Positions 17,870 to 27,237 are shown, counted from the stretch's first letter. The stretch is DNA of 64,000 bases from Bin52 sp965243345 (GCA_965243345.1 CBDEUR010000003.1:2728001-2792000), one strand, 5' to 3'. The notes: generated from the sequence alone by a model not told the origin. Program-made: numbers and translations.

Positions 17870-19686
17870 GCACCATCCGACTGACGGCGGCGCAGGCTCT
17901 CGTTCGCTACCTGGGCGCACAGGTGAACGAGGACGGCGAATCACTGGTGGCCGGCGTGTGGGCGATCTTCGGTCACGGCAACGTCGCGGGCCTCGGCGAG
18001 GCCCTGCACCGCGCCGGCAACACGCTGCCGACGTGGCGGGGCCACAACGAGCAGAGCATGGCACTGGCCGCCATCGCCTACGCCAAGGCGAACAACCGCA
18101 AGCGGCTCATGGCGGTCACCTCGTCGATCGGACCGGGCGCCACGAACATGGTCACGGCGGCGGCAGTGGCGCACGTCAATCGCCTGCCGGTGCTGTTCCT
18201 GCCGGGCGACGTCTTCGCCAACCGGCTGCCCGACCCGGTGCTCCAGCAGGTCGAGGATTTCGAGGACGCAACCGTCAGCGCCAACGACTGCCTCCGCCCC
18301 GTCAGCCGCTACTTCGATCGCATTGCCCGGCCGGAACACGTGCTTGCCGCCTTGCCGCGCGCGATGGCGACGCTCGTCGATCCGGCTGCCTGCGGCCCCG
18401 TCACCCTCTCCTTCTGCCAGGATGTCCAGACCGAGGCCTACGACTATCCCGAAAGATTCTTCGAGACACGGACCTGGGCCATGCGCCGCCAGAGGCCCGA
18501 CCCGCGCGAGCTGGCGCGCGCGGTGGCGGCGCTCCGTGCGGCGAAGACACCGCTCATCGTCGCCGGCGGCGGGGTTCACTATTCCGAAGCCTGCGATAGC
18601 CTCGCCGCCTTCGCCGAACGCCGCGGGATCCCCGTCGCCGAGACCCAGGCCGGCAAGGCGGCGCTGCCGTGGTCGCACCCCTGCAGTGTCGGCGCCATCG
18701 GCGTGACGGGCACCGAAGCCGCCAACGTCATCGCGCGCACGGCCGATCTCATCGTCGCGATAGGTACGCGCCTGCAGGACTTCACCACCGGGTCGCTGAC
18801 CCTGTTCGAGAATCCGGACGCGCAGCTTGTCGCCATCAACGCGGCGGCCTTCGACGCGACCAAGCACGACGCCATCGCCGTCGTCGGCGACGCGCGGACG
18901 ACCCTCGACGAGCTAGACAACGCGCTCGGCGACCTCGCCTTCACGCGGCCGAGTCCGGCGCTGAAGGCCGACTGGGACCGTGCTGCCGATGCTGCGACCG
19001 GCGCGCCCGGCAACAACGTCCTGCCGTCGGACGCCCAGGTGATCGGTGCGGTCCAGCGAACCATCGGCGACAACGGGATCATCGTCTGCGCCGCCGGCGG
19101 CCTGCCTGGTGAGCTGCACAAGCTGTGGCGCTCGCAGAGGCAAGGCGACTACCATCTGGAATACGGTTACTCGTGCATGGGCTACGAAATCGCAGGCGGG
19201 CTCGGCGTCAAGATGGCGCGGCCCGAGACCGATGTCGTGGTCATCGTCGGCGACGGCTCCTACATGATGATGAACTCGGAGCTTGCGACCAGCGTGATGC
19301 TCGGCCAGAGGCTCACCGTTGTCGTGCTCGACAACCGCGGCTTCGGCTGCATCGACCGGCTACAGCGGGCCACCGGCGGCGCCAGCTTCAACAACCTGCT
19401 CGACACGGCCCGGCACCAGGCGCCGTCCGCCATCGACTTCGCCGCCCATGCTGCCTCGATGGGCGTTAATGCCACGCGTGTCGACGATATCGCGGGGCTC
19501 GAAGCCGCCATGACCGAGGCTAGGTCCGCCGATCGCACCAGCGTCATCGTCATCGACACCGACCCGGCGATCAGCACCGGCGCCGGCGGCCACTGGTGGG
19601 ACGTTGCGGTGCCCGAGGTCTCGGATCGCGCGCCCGTCGTCGCGGCGCGCGAGGCCTATGAGGAAGCGCTGAAGAGGCGCCAATGA
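17866..19686 (+). CDS. iolD: 3D-(3,5/4)-trihydroxycyclohexane-1,2-dione acylhydrolase
   Basis: The 606-residue thiamine diphosphate enzyme opens the inositol-derived ring to 5-deoxyglucuronate. The N-terminal Pyr domain has AIFGHGNVAGLGEAL and the conserved glutamate in GHNEQSMALAAIAYAK. The middle domain carries TPLIVAGGGVHYSEA. The C-terminal PP domain has EYGYSCMGYEIAGGLGVKMA and the GDGSYMMMNSELATSVMLGQ motif that binds ThDP and Mg (GDGS...N). Length is typical (about 610-640). Coupled to iolC by ATGA and to iolE by a four-base overlap. Confidence 0.95.
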   Translation: MSTIRLTAAQALVRYLGAQVNEDGESLVAGVWAIFGHGNVAGLGEALHRAGNTLPTWRGHNEQSMALAAIAYAKANNRKRLMAVTSSIGPGATNMVTAAAVAHVNRLPVLFLPGDVFANRLPDPVLQQVEDFEDATVSANDCLRPVSRYFDRIARPEHVLAALPRAMATLVDPAACGPVTLSFCQDVQTEAYDYPERFFETRTWAMRRQRPDPRELARAVAALRAAKTPLIVAGGGVHYSEACDSLAAFAERRGIPVAETQAGKAALPWSHPCSVGAIGVTGTEAANVIARTADLIVAIGTRLQDFTTGSLTLFENPDAQLVAINAAAFDATKHDAIAVVGDARTTLDELDNALGDLAFTRPSPALKADWDRAADAATGAPGNNVLPSDAQVIGAVQRTIGDNGIIVCAAGGLPGELHKLWRSQRQGDYHLEYGYSCMGYEIAGGLGVKMARPETDVVVIVGDGSYMMMNSELATSVMLGQRLTVVVLDNRGFGCIDRLQRATGGASFNNLLDTARHQAPSAIDFAAHAASMGVNATRVDDIAGLEAAMTEARSADRTSVIVIDTDPAISTGAGGHWWDVAVPEVSDRAPVVAAREAYEEALKRRQ

Positions 19687-20591
19687 TCCGCTACGGCACC
19701 AACCCCATCGCCTGGTCCAACGACGACGATCGCACTCTCGGCGGCGACATCCCGTTGGAACAATGCCTGAGCGACGCCGGCCGCATCGGCTTCGACGGGA
19801 TCGAGAAGGGCCACAAGTTCCCCGACGATGCTGGGGCGCTGAAGGCGGTCCTCGACGCCTGCGGTCTTGCCTACGTCTCGGGATGGCATTCGCTGAACCT
19901 TCTCGGACGATCCGTCGTCGACGAGATCGCGGCGATCGAGCCGCAGCTCCACGTGCTGACGGCGCTGGGGAGCTCGGTCTTCATCGCCTGCGAAACGACT
20001 GGCGGAATCAGCAGCAATATCGACGCGCCGATCTCGGCGCGGCCGACCCTGGACAGCGGGGCCTGGCCGGCGTTCTGCGCCGACGTGGAGGCGGTCGCTG
20101 CGCACTGTGCCGATCGGGGTGTTCGCCTCGCTTACCACTACCACATGGGCACGGTGGTCGAGACCGCCGGCGACATCGAGGCCTTCATGGCGCACGCCGG
20201 CCCCAACACGTGGCTGCTGCTGGACACCGGGCACGCGGCATTCGCCGGAGCAGACCCGACGGCGCTCGCGGAGCGCTACATGGACCGCATCGTCCACATC
20301 CATGCGAAGAACCTGCGCCCCGCCATTCGCGACAAAGCGCTGGCCGAGGACCTGTCGTTCCTCGACGCGGTCAGGCTCGGCGTATTCACGGTGCCGGGGG
20401 ACGAGGAAGGCTGCGTCGATTTTCCGGCCGTGCTCCGCGTCGCCGCACGGCACGGCTATTCCGGGTGGCTCATCTCCGAGGCCGAGCAGGACCCGGCCGT
20501 GCGCGACCCGGTGGAGTACCAGACGCTGGCACTGGAGACGCTTCGCGCCATGGCGCGGGACGCCGGTTTGGACAAGGAGGGCGTCAATTGA
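19683..20591 (+). CDS. iolE: Inosose dehydratase
   Basis: The 302-residue TIM-barrel protein of the xylose-isomerase-like (AP endonuclease 2) fold removes water from 2-keto-myo-inositol. The start IRYGTNPIAWSNDDD, the GFDGIEKGHKFPDD segment, LAYHYHMGTVVET, DTGHAAFAG, IVHIHAKNLR and the FTVPGDEEGCVDF strand contain the expected metal ligands (E, D, H, E). Length is standard for IolE. It sits between iolD and iolB with four-base overlaps on both sides. Confidence 0.94.
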   Translation: MIRYGTNPIAWSNDDDRTLGGDIPLEQCLSDAGRIGFDGIEKGHKFPDDAGALKAVLDACGLAYVSGWHSLNLLGRSVVDEIAAIEPQLHVLTALGSSVFIACETTGGISSNIDAPISARPTLDSGAWPAFCADVEAVAAHCADRGVRLAYHYHMGTVVETAGDIEAFMAHAGPNTWLLLDTGHAAFAGADPTALAERYMDRIVHIHAKNLRPAIRDKALAEDLSFLDAVRLGVFTVPGDEEGCVDFPAVLRVAARHGYSGWLISEAEQDPAVRDPVEYQTLALETLRAMARDAGLDKEGVN

Positions 20592-21400
20592 CCAGTCTCT
20601 TGCGCAAGCCCTCGGGCTCGACGGGCAAAGTCATCGACATCACGCCGGATGACGCAGGCTGGCGCTACGTCGGCTTCGCCGTCTACGCGCTCAGCCCCGG
20701 CGAGACCGCCAGCGAGGAGACCGGCGGGCGCGAGGCAATTCTGGTCATGGTCGAGGGCAAGGCTCATCTGGCGACACCGGAGGTCGAATTCGGCCTCCAG
20801 GGCCAGCGCATGAGCGTCTTCGAGCGCAAGACGCCCCACGCGGTCTACGTTCCCAACGGCACGTCGTGGACAGCACGGGCCGAGACGGACTGCACCATTG
20901 CGGTCTGCTCGGCGCCGGGCACCGGCGGCCACGCGGCGGCGGCCATCGATCCGAGGAGCATCCCGCTGCTGGAGCGCGGCAAGGGCGCAAACACGCGCTA
21001 CATCCATCCCATCGCCATGGACGACGCCGATATCGCCGACAGCCTGATGATCACCGAGGTCTTCACGCCCCAGGGCAACTGGTCGAGCTATCCGCCCCAC
21101 CGGCACGACGCCGACGAGGGCGACGAGATGACCTATCTGGAAGAGACCTATTACCATCGCATCAACCCGCCGCAGGGATTCGGCATCCAGCGTGTCTTCA
21201 CGGAAGACGGCACGCTCGACGAGACCATGGCGGTCTCCGACGGCGACACCGTGCTCGTGCCGCGCGGGCACCACCCCTGCGGAGCGCCCTACGGCTACGA
21301 CATGTACTACCTGAACGTAATGGCGGGCCCGAAGCGCCAGTGGCGCTTCCGGAACCATCCCGACCACGACTGGATTTACCAGCGGGACTCGAACTCGTGA
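20588..21400 (+). CDS. iolB: 5-deoxy-glucuronate isomerase
   Basis: The 270-residue bicupin isomerises 5-deoxy-glucuronate to 2-deoxy-5-keto-gluconate. The C-terminal cupin carries the metal-binding set SSYPPHRHDADEGDEMTYLE, then ETYYHRINPPQGFGIQRVF, and PRGHHPCGAPYGYDMYYLNV. The start is a TTG (20588) with a strong AAGGAGGGCG ribosome site inside the end of iolE. TTG starts in coupled genes are plausible, and no ATG exists before the conserved LLRKPSG N-terminus. Confidence 0.93.
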   Translation: MTSLLRKPSGSTGKVIDITPDDAGWRYVGFAVYALSPGETASEETGGREAILVMVEGKAHLATPEVEFGLQGQRMSVFERKTPHAVYVPNGTSWTARAETDCTIAVCSAPGTGGHAAAAIDPRSIPLLERGKGANTRYIHPIAMDDADIADSLMITEVFTPQGNWSSYPPHRHDADEGDEMTYLEETYYHRINPPQGFGIQRVFTEDGTLDETMAVSDGDTVLVPRGHHPCGAPYGYDMYYLNVMAGPKRQWRFRNHPDHDWIYQRDSNS

Positions 21401-22437
21401 GCGGCTCTGTCAGGCTCGGGCTCTTCGGCGCCGGCCGGATCGGCCAGGTTCACGCGCGTTCGGTCGTGGCCGCCCGGGATGCGCAACTGGCTGCGATTGC
21501 TGACCCCGACGAAACCGCCGCCGCGACCGTCGCCCGGCTGACCGGCGCGCGCGTCGCTTCCGCCGAGGAGGTGCTGGACGATCCCGCCATCCAGGGCGTG
21601 CTGATCGGGACGCCCACCGACCTGCACGCCGAACAGATCGAGCGGGCCGCCCGGGCGGGCAAGCCCGTTTTCTGCGAGAAGCCGGTCGCCCTCGACCTCG
21701 ACCGGGCGCGGCGGAGCGTGGCCGTGGCGACAGGCTGCGGTGTCCCGTTGATGATCGGCTTCCAGCGCCGCTTCGACCCGTCGTTCAGGCGGGTGCGCGA
21801 GGTCATCGACAGCGGTGAGATCGGCGACGTCGAGCTCGTGCAGATCACGTCGCGGGACTCGACGCCGCCGCCGGCTGGTTTTGTCGAACGCTCCGGCGGG
21901 CTCTTTCGAGACATGATGATCCACGACTTCGACATGGCCCGGTTCCTGATCGGAGACGAGATCGTCGAGGTCACCGCAACGGGATCGGTCCTGATCGACG
22001 ATGCCATCGGTGCCGCGGGTGATGTCGATACGGCGGTCGCCATGTTGCGCTCGCGGGGCGGACGACTTGCCCTGGTCTCCAACTCCCGTCGTGCCACTTA
22101 CGGCTACGACCAGCGAGTCGAGGTGCATGGCTCCCTCGGCATGGTCTCGGCGGGCAATCCCGTAGCGACGACGGTCACGCGGGCCTGCGGGGTGGGGTTC
22201 GCTACCGATCCTCTCCGCGACTTCTTCATGGATCGCTACGTGGACGCTTACCGGCTGGAGATCGAGGCGTTCTGCGACCTCGTCCGCGGCAGGGAGGTCG
22301 CCTATTCAAATGGCACCGACGGCCTTGCAGCACTCGCCATCGCCGATGCCGCGGCCCAATCCCTCGAGAGGGGTCGAGCAGTCGCCGTCCCCGATCCCGG
22401 CGGTACGTTGCGGGGGCACACAGCGGTCCGGGAATAG
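21397..22437 (+). CDS. iolG: Inositol 2-dehydrogenase (Gfo/Idh/MocA family)
   Basis: The 346-residue NAD-dependent enzyme oxidises myo-inositol to 2-keto-myo-inositol, the first catabolic step. The Rossmann motif is GLFGAGRIGQVHARSV, the cofactor/catalytic lysine is in VFCEKPVALDLD, and the active-site MMIHDFDMARFLIG matches IolG. The C-terminal substrate domain follows with LRDFFMDRYVDAYRLEIEAF. The start is GTG, overlapping the iolB stop by four bases. The C-terminus ends immediately before an IS3-type end (22438), so the last few residues may have been altered by that insertion. Confidence 0.93.
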   Translation: MSGSVRLGLFGAGRIGQVHARSVVAARDAQLAAIADPDETAAATVARLTGARVASAEEVLDDPAIQGVLIGTPTDLHAEQIERAARAGKPVFCEKPVALDLDRARRSVAVATGCGVPLMIGFQRRFDPSFRRVREVIDSGEIGDVELVQITSRDSTPPPAGFVERSGGLFRDMMIHDFDMARFLIGDEIVEVTATGSVLIDDAIGAAGDVDTAVAMLRSRGGRLALVSNSRRATYGYDQRVEVHGSLGMVSAGNPVATTVTRACGVGFATDPLRDFFMDRYVDAYRLEIEAFCDLVRGREVAYSNGTDGLAALAIADAAAQSLERGRAVAVPDPGGTLRGHTAVRE

Positions 22438-22563
22438 TGGACTTGCCCCGTTTTGGTGGACACCTGATCAGTTGTGAGAAAGGAGCCCACGATGTCGCTT
22501 ACACATCCGTCCTATCCATCCGGGTTCCGGGAGCAGATGGTCGAGCTGGTTCGCTCGGGCGCC
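22438..22563 (+). mobile_element. IS3-family insertion sequence, 5' remnant
   Basis: TGGACTTGCCCCGTTTTGGT resembles IS3 terminal repeats. It is followed by an AAAGGAG site and ATG (22492), then SLTHPSYPSGFREQMVELVR, the N-terminus of the IS3 OrfA helix-turn-helix protein. The match ends near 22563 and the rest of the element is missing. Confidence 0.65.
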
Positions 22564-22659
22564 CCGCCGTATCACAGCACCGCATTCCACGCTTCTTCGC
22601 CGAGCAGGTGACTGTGCCGAGTCCTGGCGAATAGGCAGGGCCAGAGAGGAAAGGCGAAG

Positions 22660-25600
22660 GTGAAGCGCATCGCCACCGCCACCCTTGCAGCACTCGCAGC
22701 AAGCGCCCTCGCTGCCCTGTGCGCAGTCCCCGCGCACGCGCAGACCACCCTGGTCAGCAACGCGGGCGAAGGCTTCAGCGTCATCAACGTCGGAAACCAA
22801 GCGAACGGCCGCATCGCGCAGCAATTCACGACCGGGTCCAATGCGTCGGGATACGAGGTGAGCTCGGTCGAGCTCTACGTGGGCGCCGTGAACTACACGG
22901 GGACCGAGACGATGACGTGGCGCATTCACGAATTCGACTTCTTCGCCAATGCGCTCAACGAGTACCACCGCGGGCCGCTGGTCGCCACACTGTCCACACC
23001 GTCCACGCTGACCGCGAACGCGGTGAACGTGTTCACCGCCCCGAGCGGGACCATTCTGAAGCCGAATACCCGGTACCTGCTTACTCTTCACCGCACCGGG
23101 GACGCCGCGGACGACGCGCAAATCGGCGTTATCCAGGACAATGACGAGAGCGGCCTGTCAGACTGGAGAATCGAAGACACTTTTCGACTGCTAGGTGCCC
23201 TGTACGGCCCGGGATTCAGCATACGATTCAGCATGAAAGGAACCGTCAGGGACCCGTTCACCGCATCGCTCGGGTCGGCGGAGTTCTCCATCGACGAGCA
23301 TGCGGGATACTACGGCGGGATGGGCTACCACTTCGACCTCACGCTGAGCGACAGGGTGTCGATCGCGGCGCGCAAGCTGCGCCAGTCCGGGTTCTCGGTG
23401 ACGAACGGCATCATCGTGAGCGCAAGGCGCATCGACAAGCAGTACGTGACCGAAGACGGCCGCCAGCGCGTGCACAGCAACCACTGGCGGCTGACGGTGC
23501 TGCCGGTGAACGACCGGGAGGCGGTGACGGTGCAACTGCGGGGCGACCGGGACTGCAGCGAGGCGGGGGCGCTGTGCGGCGCCGTTGGCAACAGGGTGAC
23601 GAACTCGCCCGAGCTGACCCTGCACTACCCCGATCTCACGATGAACACCGACAGCTTGCCGACGGTCGTCATCCGGAACACGACCTCGGCGGAGAACGAC
23701 CCGTACATGGCGTTCAAGGTGCGGCTGTCGAAACGGGCCGGACAGATCGTCGAGCTGGACTTCGCGACAGTCGCCGGGGGCACCGCCACCCCGATCACCG
23801 ACTACCTCCCGGCCGACGGCGGGGTCCGGTTCATGCCGGGCGAGCGCGTGAAGGAGGCCAGAGTCCGATTGGTCGAGGACAGCACAAATGATGCCGGGGA
23901 GACGGTGTTCGCGCAGATCGGCAACGCCCGGGTGAGAACGCTCAGCGGACTGAGCTTCCCCGTGCCCACGATCACCACGGCGCAGGCGACGGGGACCATC
24001 AACGCGCCGGCGAGCACGACCCAGATAGCGAACCTGACGATCCGCATCGATAACGATTGGGCGTACGAGTCCGACGGGTGGCTGAACTTTCCGGTTACGC
24101 TCTCCCGGGCGTACAGCAAGGACGTGTGCTACGACTTCGAGACCCTCGGCACGGGCACGGCCACCGCAGGCGTCGACTACGGGGAGCGCCCGACGGTGCT
24201 GAACTGGATCGAGGCCGGGGCGACCGAGGAGATCTCCTTCGTCCGGATATACGACAATTCGGTGAACGATACCAACGAGACGATGAAGGTCCAGATCAGC
24301 AACGCGCGGCTGTGCACCGACGGGTCGAAGACGGTGAACATCGGACGTGCGCAGGCGACGGGGACGATCTGGAACACCGACCCGGTCCCGCAGGCATGGC
24401 TCGCACGGTTCGGGCGCACTTTGGCCTCCCAGGCGGTGGACGCCATCGGCGGGCGCCTGGAGCGCCAGGGCGAGTCTCACGTCACCATTGCGGGCCAGCA
24501 GCTCACGCTCGGCGACGAGGCCGCGGCGGCGCAGGCAGTCGCAGAGTTCGTGCAGCGGTTCGAAGGCGAGGCCAGACCGGACCTGCGCGCGATGCTGCTC
24601 GGAACCCGGTTCCAGCTCTGGGGAGGAAACGAGAGGCCAGCCCCCGGTTTCACCGCATGGGGCAGCTTCGCAGCCGACACGTTCGAGGGCCGGAGCGACG
24701 GGGTCCGGGTCGAGGGAGACGTGACGAGCGGATTCCTCGGGGTCGACGTCGGGAAAGCCCGATGGCTCGCAGGGGCTGCGGTTTCGCTCAGCAAGGGCGA
24801 AGGCTCCTGGACGAGCACGGCGGCGGAGAGCGACGCTGGCGGCGACCTCAAGAGCGAGCTGACCATGGTGTACCCCTACGGGCAGTTGGCCATTTCGGAG
24901 GCCGTGAAGGTGTGGGCGCTGGCAGGGTCGGGCAGCGGCGAGCTGACCCTGACCGAGAAGCCCGCCGGGCAGCACCCCAGCCGCTACGTCACCGACCTGT
25001 CGCTCATGATGGGAGCACTCGGGATCACAACAGACGTCACCTCCCCCGAAGACCCGGGAGGCCTCGGCGTCAAGGTGAAATCCGACGCGTTCTGGGCCCG
25101 CACGGAGTCCGGCGCGGCGCAGAGCGAGCACGGGCTGCTGGGCGTAGCGGAGGCCGACGTCAGCCGGCTCCGCCTGCGCGTCGAGACCTCGCGCAGATTC
25201 GCCCTCGCCGCGGGGACCCTCACGCCGGCGTTCGAACTCGGCGCGCGCTACGACGGCGGCGACGCCGAGACCGGAGCCGGGGTGGAGGCAGCGGGGAACG
25301 TGCGCTACGAAAGCGCCCGGCTCCGCATCGAAGGAGGGCTGCACACGCTCGTTGCGCACGAGGACGGCGATTACAAGGAATGGGGAGCATCCGCATCGGT
25401 GCAGCTCTCACCCGGCGCGGGTGGACGCGGACTGTCGTTCGAGGTGACGCCGAGCCGGGGTGCAACAGGGACGGGCACCGACCGGCTTTGGGGCCTCGAC
25501 AACGCGCAGAAGCTCATCGACGAGGACGGGGAGTTCGAGCCCGGCCGGCGCCTGAAGACAGAAATCGGCTACGGTCTCGGATCCACCACGGTGCCCGGTA

Positions 25601-25779
25601 CGATCACGCCCTTCGCCTCGATGACGCTCGGGGACGACGGAGGTCGGGGCTGGCGGGCCGGGGCACGGTGGCAAATCGCCGACGACGCAAGCCTGTCGCT
25701 CCAAGGCACGCGCAAGGAGAACTCCAACGCGACGAACACCCACCACGGCGTGATGCTGCAGGGGTCACTGCGCTGGTAG
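22660..25779 (+). CDS. Autotransporter with Calx-beta repeats
   Basis: The protein has 1039 residues. A signal peptide is evident (VKRIATATLAALAASALAAL, cut at AHAQ). Residues 30-195 form an N-terminal beta domain. Two Calx-beta domains follow, about 335-450 and 462-570, with repeated words VVELDF/VCYDFET, GTATPITDYLPADG/TATAGVDYGE, VRLVEDSTNDAGETVFAQI/VRIYDNSVNDTNETMKVQI and TAQATGTI. A linker AWLARFGRTLASQAVDAIGG leads into a 450-residue membrane beta-barrel (FTAWGSFAADTFEGRSDG, LRLRVETSRRFALAAG) ending in the terminal aromatic SLRW. It is predicted to be secreted by Sec and displayed on the outer membrane, likely for adhesion. Start GTG with an AGAGGAAAGG site. Confidence 0.85.
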   Translation: MKRIATATLAALAASALAALCAVPAHAQTTLVSNAGEGFSVINVGNQANGRIAQQFTTGSNASGYEVSSVELYVGAVNYTGTETMTWRIHEFDFFANALNEYHRGPLVATLSTPSTLTANAVNVFTAPSGTILKPNTRYLLTLHRTGDAADDAQIGVIQDNDESGLSDWRIEDTFRLLGALYGPGFSIRFSMKGTVRDPFTASLGSAEFSIDEHAGYYGGMGYHFDLTLSDRVSIAARKLRQSGFSVTNGIIVSARRIDKQYVTEDGRQRVHSNHWRLTVLPVNDREAVTVQLRGDRDCSEAGALCGAVGNRVTNSPELTLHYPDLTMNTDSLPTVVIRNTTSAENDPYMAFKVRLSKRAGQIVELDFATVAGGTATPITDYLPADGGVRFMPGERVKEARVRLVEDSTNDAGETVFAQIGNARVRTLSGLSFPVPTITTAQATGTINAPASTTQIANLTIRIDNDWAYESDGWLNFPVTLSRAYSKDVCYDFETLGTGTATAGVDYGERPTVLNWIEAGATEEISFVRIYDNSVNDTNETMKVQISNARLCTDGSKTVNIGRAQATGTIWNTDPVPQAWLARFGRTLASQAVDAIGGRLERQGESHVTIAGQQLTLGDEAAAAQAVAEFVQRFEGEARPDLRAMLLGTRFQLWGGNERPAPGFTAWGSFAADTFEGRSDGVRVEGDVTSGFLGVDVGKARWLAGAAVSLSKGEGSWTSTAAESDAGGDLKSELTMVYPYGQLAISEAVKVWALAGSGSGELTLTEKPAGQHPSRYVTDLSLMMGALGITTDVTSPEDPGGLGVKVKSDAFWARTESGAAQSEHGLLGVAEADVSRLRLRVETSRRFALAAGTLTPAFELGARYDGGDAETGAGVEAAGNVRYESARLRIEGGLHTLVAHEDGDYKEWGASASVQLSPGAGGRGLSFEVTPSRGATGTGTDRLWGLDNAQKLIDEDGEFEPGRRLKTEIGYGLGSTTVPGTITPFASMTLGDDGGRGWRAGARWQIADDASLSLQGTRKENSNATNTHHGVMLQGSLRW

Positions 25780-25836
25780 AACGAGACAACATGCCCGAAG
25801 ACCAGGGCGCGAAGAATCGTAAGCGGTACCCGACGA

Positions 25837-25870
25837 GTCCAGCAGTCCCGCCAAGGCGGGATGGCTGGAC
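25837..25870. terminator. Strong hairpin after the autotransporter gene
   Basis: A 34-base interrupted palindrome is built from GTCCAGC/GCTGGAC outer arms and TCCCGCC/GGCGGGA inner arms around AA, 57 bases after the stop codon. No T-run follows, so it may stabilise the mRNA end or act in Rho-dependent termination. Confidence 0.5.
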
Positions 25871-26028
25871 AGAATGCCTCGGATCTCGGTCAACGCGGCC
25901 CGAACCGGACCGCAGCGCCGCTCGTGGTGGCGAGACTCAATTTTCCACGCTCAACAACAGCCGGGGGTATCGCTCAAGGGTTAGCCCAAGCCTCTCCGAC
26001 AGCGAAACCGCCGCGCGAGGTCCGGCCT

Positions 26029-26412
26029 TCACCGGATGCTCACTTTTCGGGAGCTGTCGTCTCCGGTTGATCCGACGTGGCGAGCCAGATCCATTGAATC
26101 GTGCAACAGTCGAAGCACGTCGATGCTGGGTGGCTCGGACGGGCTTGCGATCCGATACAGCACGAAGTGCCGGCCTCTTCGCCCGGCACGCGCCACGTGA
26201 AGTATCATGAGGCCCTCCGCGATGTCGTCGCGTTGGCGCGATCCGGCGACGTGCGGTCCGCTGGTGAGGGCTTGGATGGCGTGCGTCAAGGTCTCGCTGT
26301 AGATGCGCCCCTGGACATGTCCGGACCGCTCAGCAGTCCAGCGGAGAATGTTCCGAAAATCGCTCTCAGCCGTGGCGGTCAGCCGAACGCGCCAGCGGCC
26401 GCCGCCGGTCAT
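26029..26412 (-). CDS. parE: RelE/ParE-superfamily toxin
   Basis: The 127-residue protein carries RVRLTATAESDFRNILRWTA, then GRIYSETLTHAIQALTSGPH, GLMILHVARAGRRGRHFVLY and IDVLRLLHDSMDLARHV, the complete ParE/RelE fold. The arginine-rich RRGRHFVLYR strand and the final LHDSMDLARH helix match gyrase-poisoning ParE rather than mRNA-cleaving RelE, by similarity. The ATG overlaps the antitoxin stop by four bases, giving the usual antitoxin-first order. The tail after LARHV (residues 112-127) is longer than average. Confidence 0.88.
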   Translation of the reverse strand: MTGGGRWRVRLTATAESDFRNILRWTAERSGHVQGRIYSETLTHAIQALTSGPHVAGSRQRDDIAEGLMILHVARAGRRGRHFVLYRIASPSEPPSIDVLRLLHDSMDLARHVGSTGDDSSRKVSIR

Positions 26413-26717
26413 TGCCCGGCGTCGGCATTCGACGACGGGTCGGCAAGCGCATCTTGGGATAGGGCGGAAAGATGATCTTCCAACGCATCGGCCGTGTCGA
26501 ACGTGCGGAACCTTCCGACCACCACATCGGCAATGCCCGTATCGGCTGCCTCGCGCAACACCTTGAGTCGGACCTGGTCCTCGGACTCCTGCCGCTCGAT
26601 CAGTCTCAGACCCTCGCGCATGACCTCACTGGCATTCTGGTAGCGGCCTGACGCCACCAGCTTGGCGATCAAGTCCGCCTGATGATCGGTGAGCACGACG
26701 TTACGCGTGGGCATCAT
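26409..26717 (-). CDS. parD: ParD-type (CopG/MetJ-Arc) antitoxin
   Basis: The 102-residue protein starts with the ribbon-helix-helix unit TRNVVLTDHQADLIAKLVAS, then GRYQNASEVMREGLRLIERQ, typical of ParD. The acidic C-terminal part (DTADALEDHLSALSQDALAD) wraps the toxin in this family. It is followed by the toxin gene with a four-base overlap. Two adjacent ATGs (26717, 26714) could serve as start. A perfect palindrome 24 bases upstream is the likely self-repression site. Confidence 0.88.
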   Translation of the reverse strand: MMPTRNVVLTDHQADLIAKLVASGRYQNASEVMREGLRLIERQESEDQVRLKVLREAADTGIADVVVGRFRTFDTADALEDHLSALSQDALADPSSNADAGQ

Positions 26718-26740
26718 GCGTACTCGAAGCGAGGATCAGA

Positions 26741-26763
26741 GAATTGGCATATTATGCCAATTC
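26741..26763. promoter_or_regulatory. Operator of the parDE module
   Basis: A 23-base perfect palindrome with 11-base arms (GAATTGGCATA) around one central base lies just before parD. Read on the minus strand it contains a CATAAT -10-like word with TTGTCT about 15 bases upstream, so ParD bound here would cover the promoter. Confidence 0.65.
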
Positions 26764-26976
26764 AGGTCTGGAGACAAGATCACATGCAGGGGCAAAGACC
26801 GATACGCGTGATGGCGGGGGGCCTGATGATCTACTGGCAGCCTCATACGGGGGAGCGATACGCTCGGCCGACGATCTCGCCGATATCCTTCGGACCGGTC
26901 AGTTTCCATCCTAGCGACTTGGCGGCACGTTCCCGTGCTCCACGATGCCGGCCTCGATACCCGCCCATCCGCGCCG

Positions 26977-27237
26977 TTATGGGACTCGTGACCCAGGATG
27001 GGTCTCGTCTCCGCGCCCCATCAGCAGGCCTACCACCGAAATATCCTCGTCGAGGTGGTCCCAATGAAGACCGGCGCCCGAATAGCCGATTCGATAGTTC
27101 TCCCGCTGTTCGGGCGCGCCATGCGCCAATCGCGGGAACCACGCAAGCGGGACCCCGAGCGAACGGCCGTCGTCCAACTCGATCCACATGGTGTGGTCGT
27201 CAAAGGCGAGTGACTTGGCCTTAACCGAAGCGTTCAT
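26977..27237 (-). CDS. DUF2442 domain protein
   Basis: The 86-residue protein contains KSLAFDDHTMWIELDDGRSL, then GVPLAWFPRLAHGAPEQREN and YSGAGLHWDHLDEDISVVGL, which follow the DUF2442 pattern closely (consensus: ADGRTISVPLAWYPRL, then GIHWPxLDEDLSVEGLL). The ATG overlaps the stop of the DUF4160 gene by four bases. DUF4160/DUF2442 pairs are common in accessory regions and are suspected toxin-antitoxin-like modules; no mechanism is visible. The ~210 bp between this gene and the parD operator hold no supported gene. Confidence 0.8.
   Translation of the reverse strand: MNASVKAKSLAFDDHTMWIELDDGRSLGVPLAWFPRLAHGAPEQRENYRIGYSGAGLHWDHLDEDISVVGLLMGRGDETHPGSRVP

Noticed and set aside
23191..25359. 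722-codon minus-strand frame opposite the autotransporter
   Set aside because: Shadow frame: the plus strand has a signal peptide, Calx-beta repeats and a terminal barrel, while the minus frame has no protein-like motifs.
26843..27187. 114-codon minus-strand frame ending GWKLTGPKDIGEIVGRAY
   Set aside because: It overlaps the DUF2442 gene for most of its length and only the last ~35 residues look protein-like; no family found.
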